DNA from: Mesorhizobium sp. SOD10
GTDB taxonomy: Bacteria > Pseudomonadota > Alphaproteobacteria > Rhizobiales > Rhizobiaceae
DNA: 64,000 nucleotides
Direction of reading: 5' to 3'
Assembly (NCBI GenBank): GCA_000824805.1
Contig: CCNA01000034.1
Location: 992,001 to 1,056,000, forward strand
A model generated the notes under the pieces. That model saw only the letters and a list, made by a program, of their open reading frames with translations, had not been told where the DNA came from and searched no databases. This document shows, piece after piece, positions 16,686-25,494 of this stretch; position 1 is the first letter of the stretch; each line of letters starts with the position of its first letter. The translations under genes and the position numbers were made by a program.

Positions 16686-16755
16686 CAGAGGCAACGAGCA
16701 CCCCAGATTGCGGTATACGGCAGCGAGAACCACGACGGCAACAGGAGGATGCGTC

Positions 16756-17949
16756 ATGAAGGCCGACAACCTAGTCAAGATCAGGTCCGAGCGGGTCTGG
16801 CTGACGAAAGCTCAGTGCGACATCGAGGGTTTCCGGGCGATCGTCGGGCAAACGACCAATCCTGCCGATTACCCCTTCGCCGCGAGCGTCGAAAAGAACG
16901 TGCTGATCTATGACGGCGACGCAGTCCGCAAGGCGGCAACCGATCCCGAGACGCGAAAGGCACTGCTGGCGGAATGGGTCGAGGCGCTGACCGGCGGGCC
17001 GGGCGTCGTGGCTTTCAAGAAGGCGTTTGCCGATACGGCGCCGGTCGACATCGCAACAAGGCTGTTCAACGAGATGATCGCCGAGCAGCATGCGACCGGC
17101 ACCGGTGGCGGCGACCATTTCGCCAAGCCGGGCGCCAATGACCGCATCTGGAATGCGCTCGAAAAATTCTGCCTGCGCGACCCCGAAGCCTTCGCCGCCT
17201 ATTACGGCAACGACATCATCGCGCTCATCTCGGAAGCCTGGCTCGGTCCGGCCTATCAGATGACGTCGCAGATCAACTCCGTGAACCCCGGCGGCGCGGC
17301 GCAATCGGCGCATCGCGATTATCATCTGGGCTTTCAAACGCCCGAAATCATCGAGCGCTATCCCGTGCATGTACACCGCATTTCGCCGGTGCTGACGCTG
17401 CAGGGAGCCGTCGCCCATTGCGACATGCCGCTGGAGAGCGGCCCGACGCTCTATCTCCCCTATTCGCAAGCCTATCTGCCGGGCTACCTCGCCACAGGCC
17501 TGCCGGAGTTCAGGGCATATTTCGCCAAGCATCATGTGCAGCTTGCGCTGGAGAAGGGCGACGCGGCCTTCTTCAACCCGGCCCTGTTCCATGCCGCCGG
17601 CAACAACCGATCCGCCGACATCCGCCGCATGGCCAATCTGCTGCAGGTCTCGTCAGCCTATGGCCGCGCGATGGAAAGTGTCGACCGCACGAGGATGTGC
17701 CGCACACTCTACCCGGCGATTCAGAGGATGCTGGCCGCGGGCGCGATCTCGAAAGCTGAGGCCGCGAACGCGATCGCCTCGACCGCCGAAGGCTATTCCT
17801 TCCCGACCAATCTCGATCGCGATCCACCGATCGGCGGGCTGGCGCCGGAAACGCAGCAGGCGCTGTTTCATCGCGCGCTCGAAGCCGGCTGGACACCGGA
17901 GGCTTTCGGCAAGGCGCTGGACGAACAGGCCGTTAAGAAGCTGACGTGA
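16756..17949 (+). CDS. Phytanoyl-CoA dioxygenase (PhyH) family protein
   Basis: A 397-residue Fe(II)/2-oxoglutarate-dependent oxygenase of the PhyH superfamily. The metal-binding HxD is in AHRDYHLGFQ (His186, Asp188) and the distal His is probably in FFNPALFHAAGNNRS near residue 280, followed by the 2-oxoglutarate-binding Arg in that motif. ATG at 16756 has ACAGGAGG nine bases upstream. The substrate is unknown; its divergent LacI-type regulator suggests a carbohydrate-like inducer. It converges with the enoyl-CoA hydratase gene. Confidence 0.82.
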   Translation: MKADNLVKIRSERVWLTKAQCDIEGFRAIVGQTTNPADYPFAASVEKNVLIYDGDAVRKAATDPETRKALLAEWVEALTGGPGVVAFKKAFADTAPVDIATRLFNEMIAEQHATGTGGGDHFAKPGANDRIWNALEKFCLRDPEAFAAYYGNDIIALISEAWLGPAYQMTSQINSVNPGGAAQSAHRDYHLGFQTPEIIERYPVHVHRISPVLTLQGAVAHCDMPLESGPTLYLPYSQAYLPGYLATGLPEFRAYFAKHHVQLALEKGDAAFFNPALFHAAGNNRSADIRRMANLLQVSSAYGRAMESVDRTRMCRTLYPAIQRMLAAGAISKAEAANAIASTAEGYSFPTNLDRDPPIGGLAPETQQALFHRALEAGWTPEAFGKALDEQAVKKLT

Positions 17950-17999
17950 TTCGGCCGGCGCCTGCTGCGGCGGGGTACCCTCGCCCGCAGGCTTCTAGT

Positions 18000-18752
18000 C
18001 TATCCCTTCTTACGCGTCATGAAGGCCGTCAGCGCGGCGCGAGCCTCATCAGACTTCAGCCGCTCGCGGAAATGCTCGCTTTCCACCTTGATGCGGGCGA
18101 CCAATTCCTCGCGCGGCTCGCGCATCAGGTCGCGCGCGATCCTCAGCGCCTGCGGCGGCTTGGCGGCGATGCCGTTGGCGGCAGCTAGCACGGCGCTTTC
18201 GAGAGAGTCTTCCGGGACGACCTCATAGATCATACCGGCGGCCTTGGCGCGCTCGGCCGAGAAACCCTCACCGAGGCCGAGCAGCGCGAAGGCGCCCTGC
18301 CGTCCGAGGAGCTGCGGCGCGATCAGGCTGGAGCCGGCTTCCGGCACCAGACCGAGGTCGACAAAGGGCGTGCGAAACAGCGTGCGCGGCGTGGCGAAGG
18401 TCAGGTCGCAGTGCAAATTGAGCGTGGTGCCGATGCCGACGGCGATGCCGTCGACGCCCGACACCATCGGTTTTTCAGCCTTGGCCAGCGCCATCAGGAA
18501 ATCCCAGACCTCGTTTCCGCCTTCGCCGCCGGTGGCGATGACCAGGAAATCGGCTAGGTCATTGCCGGAAGAAAAGGCGCCCGGAACGCCGAGGAAGACG
18601 TGCACGCGGACCGCCGGATCGGCATCGCCTTCGGCGAGCGCCGCCGACATTTTCGCGTACATAGCGCGGGTCAGCGCGTTCTTCTTGTCGGGGCGGTTGA
18701 TGCGGATGATCTGTACGGCGCCCTGGCGATCGACGAGGATGTGGTCTGTCAC
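18000..18752 (-). CDS. Enoyl-CoA hydratase/isomerase family protein
   Basis: A 250-residue crotonase-fold enzyme. The oxyanion-hole regions are visible as GAFSSGNDLADF (about 57-68) and GIAVGIGTTLNLHCDLTFAT (about 101-120), followed by FRTPFVDLGLVPEAGSS with the conserved Pro-Glu. Members hydrate 2-enoyl-CoA or isomerise double bonds in fatty-acid oxidation. It follows the acyl-CoA dehydrogenase by 26 bases on the same strand, so the pair probably forms a short beta-oxidation operon. Confidence 0.9.
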   Translation of the reverse strand: MTDHILVDRQGAVQIIRINRPDKKNALTRAMYAKMSAALAEGDADPAVRVHVFLGVPGAFSSGNDLADFLVIATGGEGGNEVWDFLMALAKAEKPMVSGVDGIAVGIGTTLNLHCDLTFATPRTLFRTPFVDLGLVPEAGSSLIAPQLLGRQGAFALLGLGEGFSAERAKAAGMIYEVVPEDSLESAVLAAANGIAAKPPQALRIARDLMREPREELVARIKVESEHFRERLKSDEARAALTAFMTRKKG

Positions 18753-18778
18753 GGTTGGCCCTTTGAACGTCAGGATGC

Positions 18779-20548
18779 TTAAGCGGAAATCAGCGCCTTA
18801 CCGGCGGCGGCGAGGCTTTCGGCGCCGTCGATGACGCGCTCCTTCAAGGCGCGCGTCTCGCCGAGCAGGTTTTCGGCGAAGAAGCGGCAGAGCGGGATGC
18901 GGCCGCGGTCGGCGAGCCCCGCTTGCGCCAGATAGGCGCCGCCGGCGGCAAACGAGATCAGGCGCAAATAGGGCGTGGCGCCGGCCATCGCAGTGTCGGC
19001 CTTGCCCTCGGCCATCAGCTTCTGCAGGAAGCGTGTCGCCTCGTCGAGATCGGCCAGCGCGCAGTCGAGATTGTCGGCGGTGCGGCCGAAGCCGTCGATG
19101 TTGGAGGTGCGAACCGCATCGGCCGCCGCTTTCAACTCGCCGATATAGGAATGCACATGTTCGCCGCCGCCGAGCGCCAGCTTTCGCGCCACGAGGTCGA
19201 TCGCCTGGATGCCGTTCGTGCCTTCATAGATCGGCGCGATGCGCGCGTCGCGGTAAAGGGCCGCGGCACCTGTCTCCTCGATGAAGCCCATGCCGCCATG
19301 AACCTGGACACCCAGCGAGGCGACCTCGACGCCGACCTCGGTGGAGAAGGCTTTGGCGAGCGGCGTCAGCAGGCTGGCGCGGTCATGCCATTTGGCCCCT
19401 GCCTCGCCCTCGCCGACGCGCGCGCGGTCGATCGCATGCGCGCAGGAATAGCTGATCGAGCGCGCGATCTGGGTCAGCGCCTTCATGGTGAGCAGATTGC
19501 GCTGCACGTCCGGGTGATAGACGATCGGCGCCATGCCGGAGCCCGAATAATCCGAGGCCTTGCCCTGGCGGCGCTCATTGGCATAGGCGATCGCCTTTTG
19601 CGTGGCGGTCTCGGCGACGGCCACGCCCTGCATGCCGACAGCGAGGCGGGCGTTGTTCATCATGGTGAACATGCAGGCCAGCCCCTTATTCTCCTCGCCG
19701 ATCAGCCAGCCGATGGCGCCGGGCGTCGCGCCCTGAAAACCGTCGCCATAGATCATGGTGCAGGTCGGCGAGGCATGGATGCCGAGCTTGTGCTCCAGGC
19801 TCGAACAGAAGACGTCGTTACGGGCGCCGAGCGAGCCGTCGTCATTGACGAAGAACTTCGGCACCAGAAACAGCGAGATGCCGCGCGTGCCGGCGGGCGC
19901 GTCGGGCAACCTCGCCAGCACCAGATGCACGATGTTGTCGGTGAAATCGTGCTCGCCATAGGTGATGAAGATCTTCTGGCCGAATATGCGATAGGTGCGG
20001 TCGCCGACCGGCTCGGCGCGTGTACGCAAGGCCGCAAGGTCGGAGCCTGCCTGCGGCTCGGTCAGATTCATCGTGCCCATCCACTCGCCCGAGACGAGTT
20101 TTGCGAGGTATTTGGCCTTGAGTTCCTCGGAGGCGTGTTTGTCGAGCGCCTCAACCGCGCCCATGGTCAGCGTCGGGCCAATGCCGAAGGCCATGGCGGC
20201 GGAATTCCACATTTCGAGCGCGGCGACGCCGAGCATGCTCGGCAGGCCCTGGCCGCCGAATTCCTCAGGACCGGACAGCGCGTTCCAGCCGCCCTCGATC
20301 CAGCGCCGGTAAAGCTCCTTCCAGCCGGGCGGCGTGGTGACGGCCGCATCCTTCAGCACCGCGCCACGCTCGTCGCCGATCTTGTAGAGCGGAGCGATCT
20401 CCTCGCTGGCGAAGCGCCCGGCCTCGGCCAAGATCGCATTGACAATATCCTCGCCGAGATCGCCGAAAATGCCAGCCTCCAGTGCAGGCTTCAGCCCCGC
20501 TACGTGCTTGAGCGTAAAGGCGATGTCCTCGACCGGCGCGCGATACAT
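18779..20548 (-). CDS. Acyl-CoA dehydrogenase
   Basis: A 589-residue flavin enzyme that introduces the 2,3-double bond into acyl-CoA. The long form has the N-terminal helical extension, the central MNLTEPQAGSDLAALRT and FITYGEHD motifs of the middle beta domain, the flavin-binding QVHGGMGFIEETG, and DARIAPIYEGTNGIQAIDLVARK with the catalytic-Glu region. A C-terminal extension of about 130 residues places it in the 590-residue class common in alphaproteobacteria. ATG at 20548 (MYRAPVEDIAF) is the family start; 18 extra codons are open upstream. It is upstream of the enoyl-CoA hydratase. Confidence 0.94.
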   Translation of the reverse strand: MYRAPVEDIAFTLKHVAGLKPALEAGIFGDLGEDIVNAILAEAGRFASEEIAPLYKIGDERGAVLKDAAVTTPPGWKELYRRWIEGGWNALSGPEEFGGQGLPSMLGVAALEMWNSAAMAFGIGPTLTMGAVEALDKHASEELKAKYLAKLVSGEWMGTMNLTEPQAGSDLAALRTRAEPVGDRTYRIFGQKIFITYGEHDFTDNIVHLVLARLPDAPAGTRGISLFLVPKFFVNDDGSLGARNDVFCSSLEHKLGIHASPTCTMIYGDGFQGATPGAIGWLIGEENKGLACMFTMMNNARLAVGMQGVAVAETATQKAIAYANERRQGKASDYSGSGMAPIVYHPDVQRNLLTMKALTQIARSISYSCAHAIDRARVGEGEAGAKWHDRASLLTPLAKAFSTEVGVEVASLGVQVHGGMGFIEETGAAALYRDARIAPIYEGTNGIQAIDLVARKLALGGGEHVHSYIGELKAAADAVRTSNIDGFGRTADNLDCALADLDEATRFLQKLMAEGKADTAMAGATPYLRLISFAAGGAYLAQAGLADRGRIPLCRFFAENLLGETRALKERVIDGAESLAAAGKALISA

Positions 20549-20668
20549 ATCTGCTCCTCCTCCGTTCCGGCCAAACCTAGCGTCTGACCGAAGCGAAACC
20601 ATGCGTCGATTTCGCGCCTTCTTTTTACGTAAACGTCAAACTTTGTCACGCAGATTTTGGGTCGACTT

Positions 20669-20753
20669 CGTCATCCAGCGGCGGAGCGGCAGCGCAGAAC
20701 CCGAGGATCCATTCCGTGATCTTGGCCGTGGAGTGCAGCGGAGTAGAATTCTG
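20669..20753. repeat. Dispersed palindromic repeat, family A copy 2 (degenerate)
   Basis: CGTCATCCAGCGGCGGAGCG, GAGGATCCATTCCGTGATCTTGGCCG and AGTAGAATTCTG match in the same order the left half of the element at 55743-55937. The matching sequence covers about 85 bases of the 256-bp gap between the acyl-CoA dehydrogenase and the FGGY kinase. It looks like a decayed copy. Confidence 0.7.
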
Positions 20754-20804
20754 GACCGTAGAGGCGCCTCAACGTGCGTCGCTGTTCAGGCGCTGATCGA
20801 TCCC

Positions 20805-22412
20805 TCAGCGTATGCTGCGACCTACCGCCTGGAGCGCCAGGAAGGCTTCGGAACGCTTGTCGTGCCACGCCCGCATGGCGCCGGTCGCAGGTGTAAAAAC
20901 GTCACCCAACCGGGACATGGCGGGCATGGCGCTCGACAGGTCGGGATAGCGGCCGGCGGCGACAGCTCCGAGCATCGCAGCACCCAGCAGCACCGGTTCG
21001 GGCGATCGCGATGCGGCGACCGCCAGGCCGGCGGCGTCGGCAAGCAGCTGGCGCACCAGCGACGATTGCCCGGCGCCGCCGCTGATGACGATGGTGTCGA
21101 CGGCAAGACCGGACGACGCCATCGCCGCCACGATCTGACGCACGCCATAGCCGAGGCCGCAAAGCCCGGCCACGTAAAGACCGACGAGACTTTCGACGGA
21201 ACGGTCGGTGCCGAGCCCGGCGATCAGGCCGCGCGCATCGGGGTCGGCCAAAGGCGAACGATTGCCGAGGAATTCGGGCACGACATGGATGCTTCCCGCG
21301 AGCGTGGCGGCGGCCGACAGGTCAGGCGAGCCCGCCGTGGCGGCAGCGGCGAGCCAATCGACCAGCGATTTGCCTTCGGCCGCGGCGCGCGTGGCAGCCT
21401 CGGCCGCGGCGGGATGAAAATGCACCAGCAGATCGATGGCCGCGCCGGCGGCCGACTGACCGCCCTCGCTCAGCCAGAGCCCCGGCACCATGGCGGAATA
21501 ATAGGGCCCCCACACCCCCGGCACGAAGGCCGGGCCTTCGCTGCTTGCCATGGTGCAGGCCGAGGTGCCGAGCACATAGGCCATGCGCGAGGAGACGGTG
21601 CCGGCGTCGCCCGCGGCGCCCACGGTGCCGACGCCGCCGGCATGGGCGTCGATCAATCCGGCAGCGACGACCGTGCCCGCGACCAGTCCCAATTCAGCGG
21701 CCGCCGCTTCCGTCAGGCCGCCGCCCAGCGCCGTGCCGGGATCGACCACGTCGGTGCCGATGCGGGCAAAGCCTTCGTCGGCGAGCTCTCCAAGCCCCAC
21801 GGCATGGAAATAGCTTTCGTCCCAGCGCCGGTCGTGGCCGAGATAGGTCCATTTGCAGGCGAGCGTGCAGACCGAGCGGGCAAGGCTGCCAGTGGCGCGC
21901 CAAGTGAGATAGTCGGCGAGATCGAAGAAGTGCTTCGCTCCGGCGAAGGTCCGGGGGAGATTTTCCTTCAGCCACAATAGCTTCGGCGTCTCCATTTCCG
22001 GCGAGATGACGCCGCCGACATAGTCGAGGACGGGATGCCTAAGGGCGTTGATGCGCCTGGTCTGGTCGAGGGCGCGGTGATCCATCCAGACGATGATGTT
22101 CCTGTCGCTGTCTCCCGAACGGCCGACCGGCAAGGGCTCGCCGTCGTCGCCGACCACCACAAGCGAACAGGTCGCATCGAAGCCGATGCCGCCGATCTCC
22201 CGGGGGTCGGCACCCGATTTCGCGACCGCCTCGCGCACACTGGCGCAGACCGCCTGCCAGATATCGCGGCTCGACTGCTCGGCGATCTCGCCGGGCTCGA
22301 CGAAGAGCGCAATGTCGCGCTTGGCGGAAGCGAGAAGCTCGCCGCGCTCGTCAAAGACGCCGGCGCGCGCGCTGCCGGTGCCGACATCGATGCCGAGGAA
22401 GTGGGAAGGCAT
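20805..22412 (-). CDS. rbtK: FGGY-family carbohydrate kinase, probable D-ribulokinase
   Basis: A 535-residue sugar kinase. The N-terminal phosphate loop FLGIDVGTGSARAGVFD (5-21), WMDHRALDQT near 109-118, AGLIDAHAGGVGTVG and the FGGY-type C-terminal GAGQSSLVRQLLADAAG place it in the ribulokinase/FGGY group that accepts D-ribulose. It is the last gene of a ribitol-type operon after a ribitol 2-dehydrogenase, whose product would be D-ribulose; phosphorylation gives D-ribulose 5-phosphate. The family is seen; the substrate rests on similarity to the ribulokinase subgroup and on context. Confidence 0.8.
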   Translation of the reverse strand: MPSHFLGIDVGTGSARAGVFDERGELLASAKRDIALFVEPGEIAEQSSRDIWQAVCASVREAVAKSGADPREIGGIGFDATCSLVVVGDDGEPLPVGRSGDSDRNIIVWMDHRALDQTRRINALRHPVLDYVGGVISPEMETPKLLWLKENLPRTFAGAKHFFDLADYLTWRATGSLARSVCTLACKWTYLGHDRRWDESYFHAVGLGELADEGFARIGTDVVDPGTALGGGLTEAAAAELGLVAGTVVAAGLIDAHAGGVGTVGAAGDAGTVSSRMAYVLGTSACTMASSEGPAFVPGVWGPYYSAMVPGLWLSEGGQSAAGAAIDLLVHFHPAAAEAATRAAAEGKSLVDWLAAAATAGSPDLSAAATLAGSIHVVPEFLGNRSPLADPDARGLIAGLGTDRSVESLVGLYVAGLCGLGYGVRQIVAAMASSGLAVDTIVISGGAGQSSLVRQLLADAAGLAVAASRSPEPVLLGAAMLGAVAAGRYPDLSSAMPAMSRLGDVFTPATGAMRAWHDKRSEAFLALQAVGRSIR

Positions 22413-22426
22413 GGGAACCTCGAAGG

Positions 22427-22515
<89 letters not shown>

Positions 22516-22584
22516 AGATGGTCCGTGTTGGATGGCCGGAGGCAACAGCCTCTTCCCTATTCCCTACTGCCTGATTCCTACTGC

Positions 22585-23313
22585 CTACAGATCATTGCTC
22601 TGCGGCAGGATCACCAGATCCCGAATGGTGATGTTTCTCGGCCGCGTCAGCATGAACAGGACGGCGTCCGCGACCTCGGTGGGCTGCATCAGCCCGCCGG
22701 CCGCCAGCTCGTCCTCGAGCTTCTGCTTCGGCCAATCGCTGATCAGCGCCGTCACCACCGGTCCGGGCGCGACGGCGCCGACACGCAGGCCGTGTTTGGC
22801 CACCTGCCGGCGCAGCGTATGGACGAAGGCCTGTATGGCATGTTTCGAGGCCGTGTAGACCGGCTCCCAGACGACAGGGACCAGGCCGGCGATCGAACTG
22901 GTGACGATGATGTCGCCGGTCTTGCGTCCGACCATATGCGGCAGCACCGCGTGCACCGAGCGGAACACCGCGTTGATGTTGAGGTTCAGCATGCGGTCCC
23001 AGGCGTCCGGATCGCCGTTGAGGATCTCGCCGCCCACATAGGAGCCGGCATTGGCGTGGAAGATGTCGAGCTGGCCGGTCTTGTCGAGGATCCCAGGCAG
23101 CATGGTGGCCACGCTGGCGGGGCTGGTGAGATCGACCACCAGCGGGATCGCGCCGTCGCCGAGCTCGGCGACGACCTCCTTCAGCCTGTCCTCCGCGCGG
23201 TCGACCAGCACGACGCGGGCGCCGGCGGCTAGCATCGCCCTGGCGCATTCGAGGCCGATGCCCGATGCCGCGCCGGTGACCGCGGCGACTTTTCCCGAAA
23301 GATTGTGAGCCAT
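22585..23313 (-). CDS. rbtD: Ribitol 2-dehydrogenase (SDR family)
   Basis: A 242-residue short-chain dehydrogenase that resembles Klebsiella RbtD along its whole length: VTGAASGIGLECARAML (NAD-binding, residues 14-30), LDIFHANAGSYVGG, the catalytic Ser in TSSIAG and Tyr-x3-Lys in VYTASKHAIQAFVHT, and a C-terminus in ILPQSNDL where RbtD has ILPNSVDL. It would oxidise ribitol to D-ribulose. It sits 24 bases after the permease gene and before the FGGY kinase. A related polyol such as D-arabitol or xylitol is an alternative substrate. Confidence 0.85.
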   Translation of the reverse strand: MAHNLSGKVAAVTGAASGIGLECARAMLAAGARVVLVDRAEDRLKEVVAELGDGAIPLVVDLTSPASVATMLPGILDKTGQLDIFHANAGSYVGGEILNGDPDAWDRMLNLNINAVFRSVHAVLPHMVGRKTGDIIVTSSIAGLVPVVWEPVYTASKHAIQAFVHTLRRQVAKHGLRVGAVAPGPVVTALISDWPKQKLEDELAAGGLMQPTEVADAVLFMLTRPRNITIRDLVILPQSNDL

Positions 23314-23337
23314 GTGTACCCTTCTCGTTTGAACTGT

Positions 23338-24594
23338 TCAGGCGCGGCCGTGCGAGGCACGGGAGCGGCGCGCGAGGGAGTCGACAATCACGGCGATGGC
23401 CAGAACGGCACCGGTGATCATGTAACGAAGCGACGAAGACAGATCGAGCAGCGTGAGCCCGCTGGCGATCGACTGGATGACGATGATGCCGAGCAGCGCG
23501 GAATAGGCGCTGCCGCGGCCGCCAAACAGGCTGGTGCCGCCGATGACCGCCGCCGCGATCGCATTCAGGTTCACGTCGCCGGTGCCGGCCTGCTGGCTTG
23601 CGGAAGCGAGCCGCGCGGCCGCAAGCACGCCGCCCAGCGCGGCAAAGAACGAGCACAGCGCGAAGGCGCTGAGATAGATGGCGCGCACCTTGATGCCGGC
23701 GCGCCGCGCCGCCTCGCGGTTGCCGCCGACGGCGGTCATCGAACGCCCCCATTTGGTCCGGGTCAGCGCATAGTTCATCGCCACGACGAGGCCGACGAAC
23801 AGGCCGAACATCCACGGGATGCCACGCGACTGATTGAGGTAGGCGACGATCAGCTCGAGGCCGATGGTGATGGCGGCGACGCGCAGGATGAGCCCGGCCA
23901 CGGACGGCGTCGACAGGTTGGCTGCGCGGCGGCGCGCGAAGGTGCGGAGCCCGCTGACCAGCATCGCCAGGCCGGGGATCGCCGCCAGCGTGTGCGAGAC
24001 CCATTTCGGCATCACCATCAACTGACCGAAATCCACCAGCGCCGAGCCGTATGGCAGGTTGATCGAGCCGGTCGAGCCGAGGATGTAGAGCTGCATGCCC
24101 AGCACCGCGAGCAGGCCGGCCAGCGTCGAAACGAAGCTCGGCATGCCGAGCCGGTTGAAGAGCAGCGCATAGAGCGAGCCGATCAGGGCGCCGAAGGCGA
24201 GTGCGGCGAGGATGGCGAGCGCGACCGGCCAGCCCTGGTTGACCCAGAGCGTGCCGACCATCGCCGAAGCGAAGCCGCTGATCGAGCCGACGGAAAGGTC
24301 GATCTCGCCGACCATCAGCACGCAGACGATGCCGAGCGCGATGACGCCAACGGTCGAGCAGTCGAACAGGAGATTGACCAGATTGCTGCTGGACACGAAC
24401 ACCGGGTTGAGGCTGGTGAAGACGGTCCAGATCACCACGAGGCCGACGATGACCGGCAGCGAGCCCAGATCGCCGCTGCGCACGCGATCGAGGAAGGCGC
24501 GGACCGCTCCGCCGATGCCGGCTTCATGCCTCACGCGCGCATCGGCACGGTCGAGCGCCAGCGGGGCGGAGGCGCTTTGCTTGAGGTTCGTCAT
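23338..24594 (-). CDS. Sugar ABC transporter permease (ribose/xylose class)
   Basis: A 418-residue inner-membrane permease of the BPD_transp_2 (XylH/RbsC) class with about ten hydrophobic spans. Family signatures include FDCSTVGVIALGIVCVLMVGEIDLSVGS near 85-112, GMPSFVSTLAGLL and, near the C-terminus, NLNAIAAAVIGGTSLFGGRGS. It pairs with the ATPase (ATG overlaps its stop by 4 bases) and with the binding protein upstream; together they form an importer probably for ribitol or a related pentitol. Confidence 0.9.
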   Translation of the reverse strand: MTNLKQSASAPLALDRADARVRHEAGIGGAVRAFLDRVRSGDLGSLPVIVGLVVIWTVFTSLNPVFVSSSNLVNLLFDCSTVGVIALGIVCVLMVGEIDLSVGSISGFASAMVGTLWVNQGWPVALAILAALAFGALIGSLYALLFNRLGMPSFVSTLAGLLAVLGMQLYILGSTGSINLPYGSALVDFGQLMVMPKWVSHTLAAIPGLAMLVSGLRTFARRRAANLSTPSVAGLILRVAAITIGLELIVAYLNQSRGIPWMFGLFVGLVVAMNYALTRTKWGRSMTAVGGNREAARRAGIKVRAIYLSAFALCSFFAALGGVLAAARLASASQQAGTGDVNLNAIAAAVIGGTSLFGGRGSAYSALLGIIVIQSIASGLTLLDLSSSLRYMITGAVLAIAVIVDSLARRSRASHGRA

Positions 24595-25427
24595 GGGCGT
24601 TGCTCCCCGGCCTGTGCGCTGCCGCTATGATCGCGCTCCGCCCGCAGGCGCTCGGCTCGACGCGACACCGCGTTGTTGGACGCGCCGGTGATGGCGCTCA
24701 CCAGATCCTGGTTCGAGGCGTCGGGCTCGAAGACGCCGTTGTTGCGCCCCAGCCTGAGCACCACGATGCGGTCGGCGACCGCGCGGACATCTTCCATGTT
24801 GTGGCTGATCATCACGACGCCCAGGCCGCGGGCGCGGACGCGGTCGATAAGATTGAGCACCTCGGCCGTCTGGGCGACGCCGAGGGCCGCGGTCGGCTCA
24901 TCGAGCAGGATGAGTTTCGGCTCGAGCAGCAGCGCGCGCGCGATGGCGACCGTCTGGCGCTGGCCGCCGGACAGCGAGGCGACCGCCTCGCGCACGCTCG
25001 GGATGCGCGCCGACAATTCGTTCAGCAGCGTCCAGGCGCGCATCTCCATCGCCACCTCGTCCAGCCGCAGCGGACTGAGCTCGTTGCCGAGGAAAATGTT
25101 GGCGACGACGTCGAGGTTCTCGCAGAGCGCGAGATCTTGGAAGACAGTGGCGATGCCGAGCGTCAGCGCCGCGCGCGGGTCGGGCAGCGTGACCGGCTGG
25201 CCGCGGAAATTGATCGTTCCCGAGCTCGGCTGATGCACGCCGGCCAGGATCTTGACCAGCGTCGACTTGCCTGCGCCATTGTCGCCGACCAGGGCTACGA
25301 CCTCGCCGGCATGGACGTCGAAATCGATATCGGTCAGCGCCGAGACCGCGCCGAAATTCTTCGATATGCCGCGCAGGCTGAGCACCAGTTCGCCGACGGA
25401 AGCCGACCTTTCAAGACTCTCGCTCAT
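24591..25427 (-). CDS. Sugar ABC transporter ATP-binding protein (single domain)
   Basis: A 278-residue ATPase with Walker A GDNGAGKST, ABC signature LSGGQRQ, Walker B LILLDEPTAAL and the switch His in MISHNMEDV. Most ribose/xylose importers use a ~500-residue protein with two ABC domains; this one has one and so must work as a homodimer. ATG at 25427 (MSESLERSASVG) is likely; the frame stays open 38 codons, but that stretch covers the hairpin region. The permease start overlaps its stop (ATGA). Confidence 0.9.
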   Translation of the reverse strand: MSESLERSASVGELVLSLRGISKNFGAVSALTDIDFDVHAGEVVALVGDNGAGKSTLVKILAGVHQPSSGTINFRGQPVTLPDPRAALTLGIATVFQDLALCENLDVVANIFLGNELSPLRLDEVAMEMRAWTLLNELSARIPSVREAVASLSGGQRQTVAIARALLLEPKLILLDEPTAALGVAQTAEVLNLIDRVRARGLGVVMISHNMEDVRAVADRIVVLRLGRNNGVFEPDASNQDLVSAITGASNNAVSRRAERLRAERDHSGSAQAGEQRP

Positions 25428-25455
25428 GCACCGCCTTTCTTGACAGTCGTTCCTT

Positions 25456-25489
25456 GGACATCCGGCCGCCGACGGGCGGCCGGATGTCC
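25456..25489. terminator. Strong intra-operon hairpin after the binding-protein gene
   Basis: A perfect 15-bp stem (GGACATCCGGCCGCC and its complement) with a GACG tetraloop begins 6 bases after the binding-protein stop and ends 29 bases before the ATPase start. There is no T-run. It probably protects the binding-protein mRNA from 3' decay or causes partial termination, giving more binding protein than membrane components. Confidence 0.75.
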
Positions 25490-25494
25490 TATGA

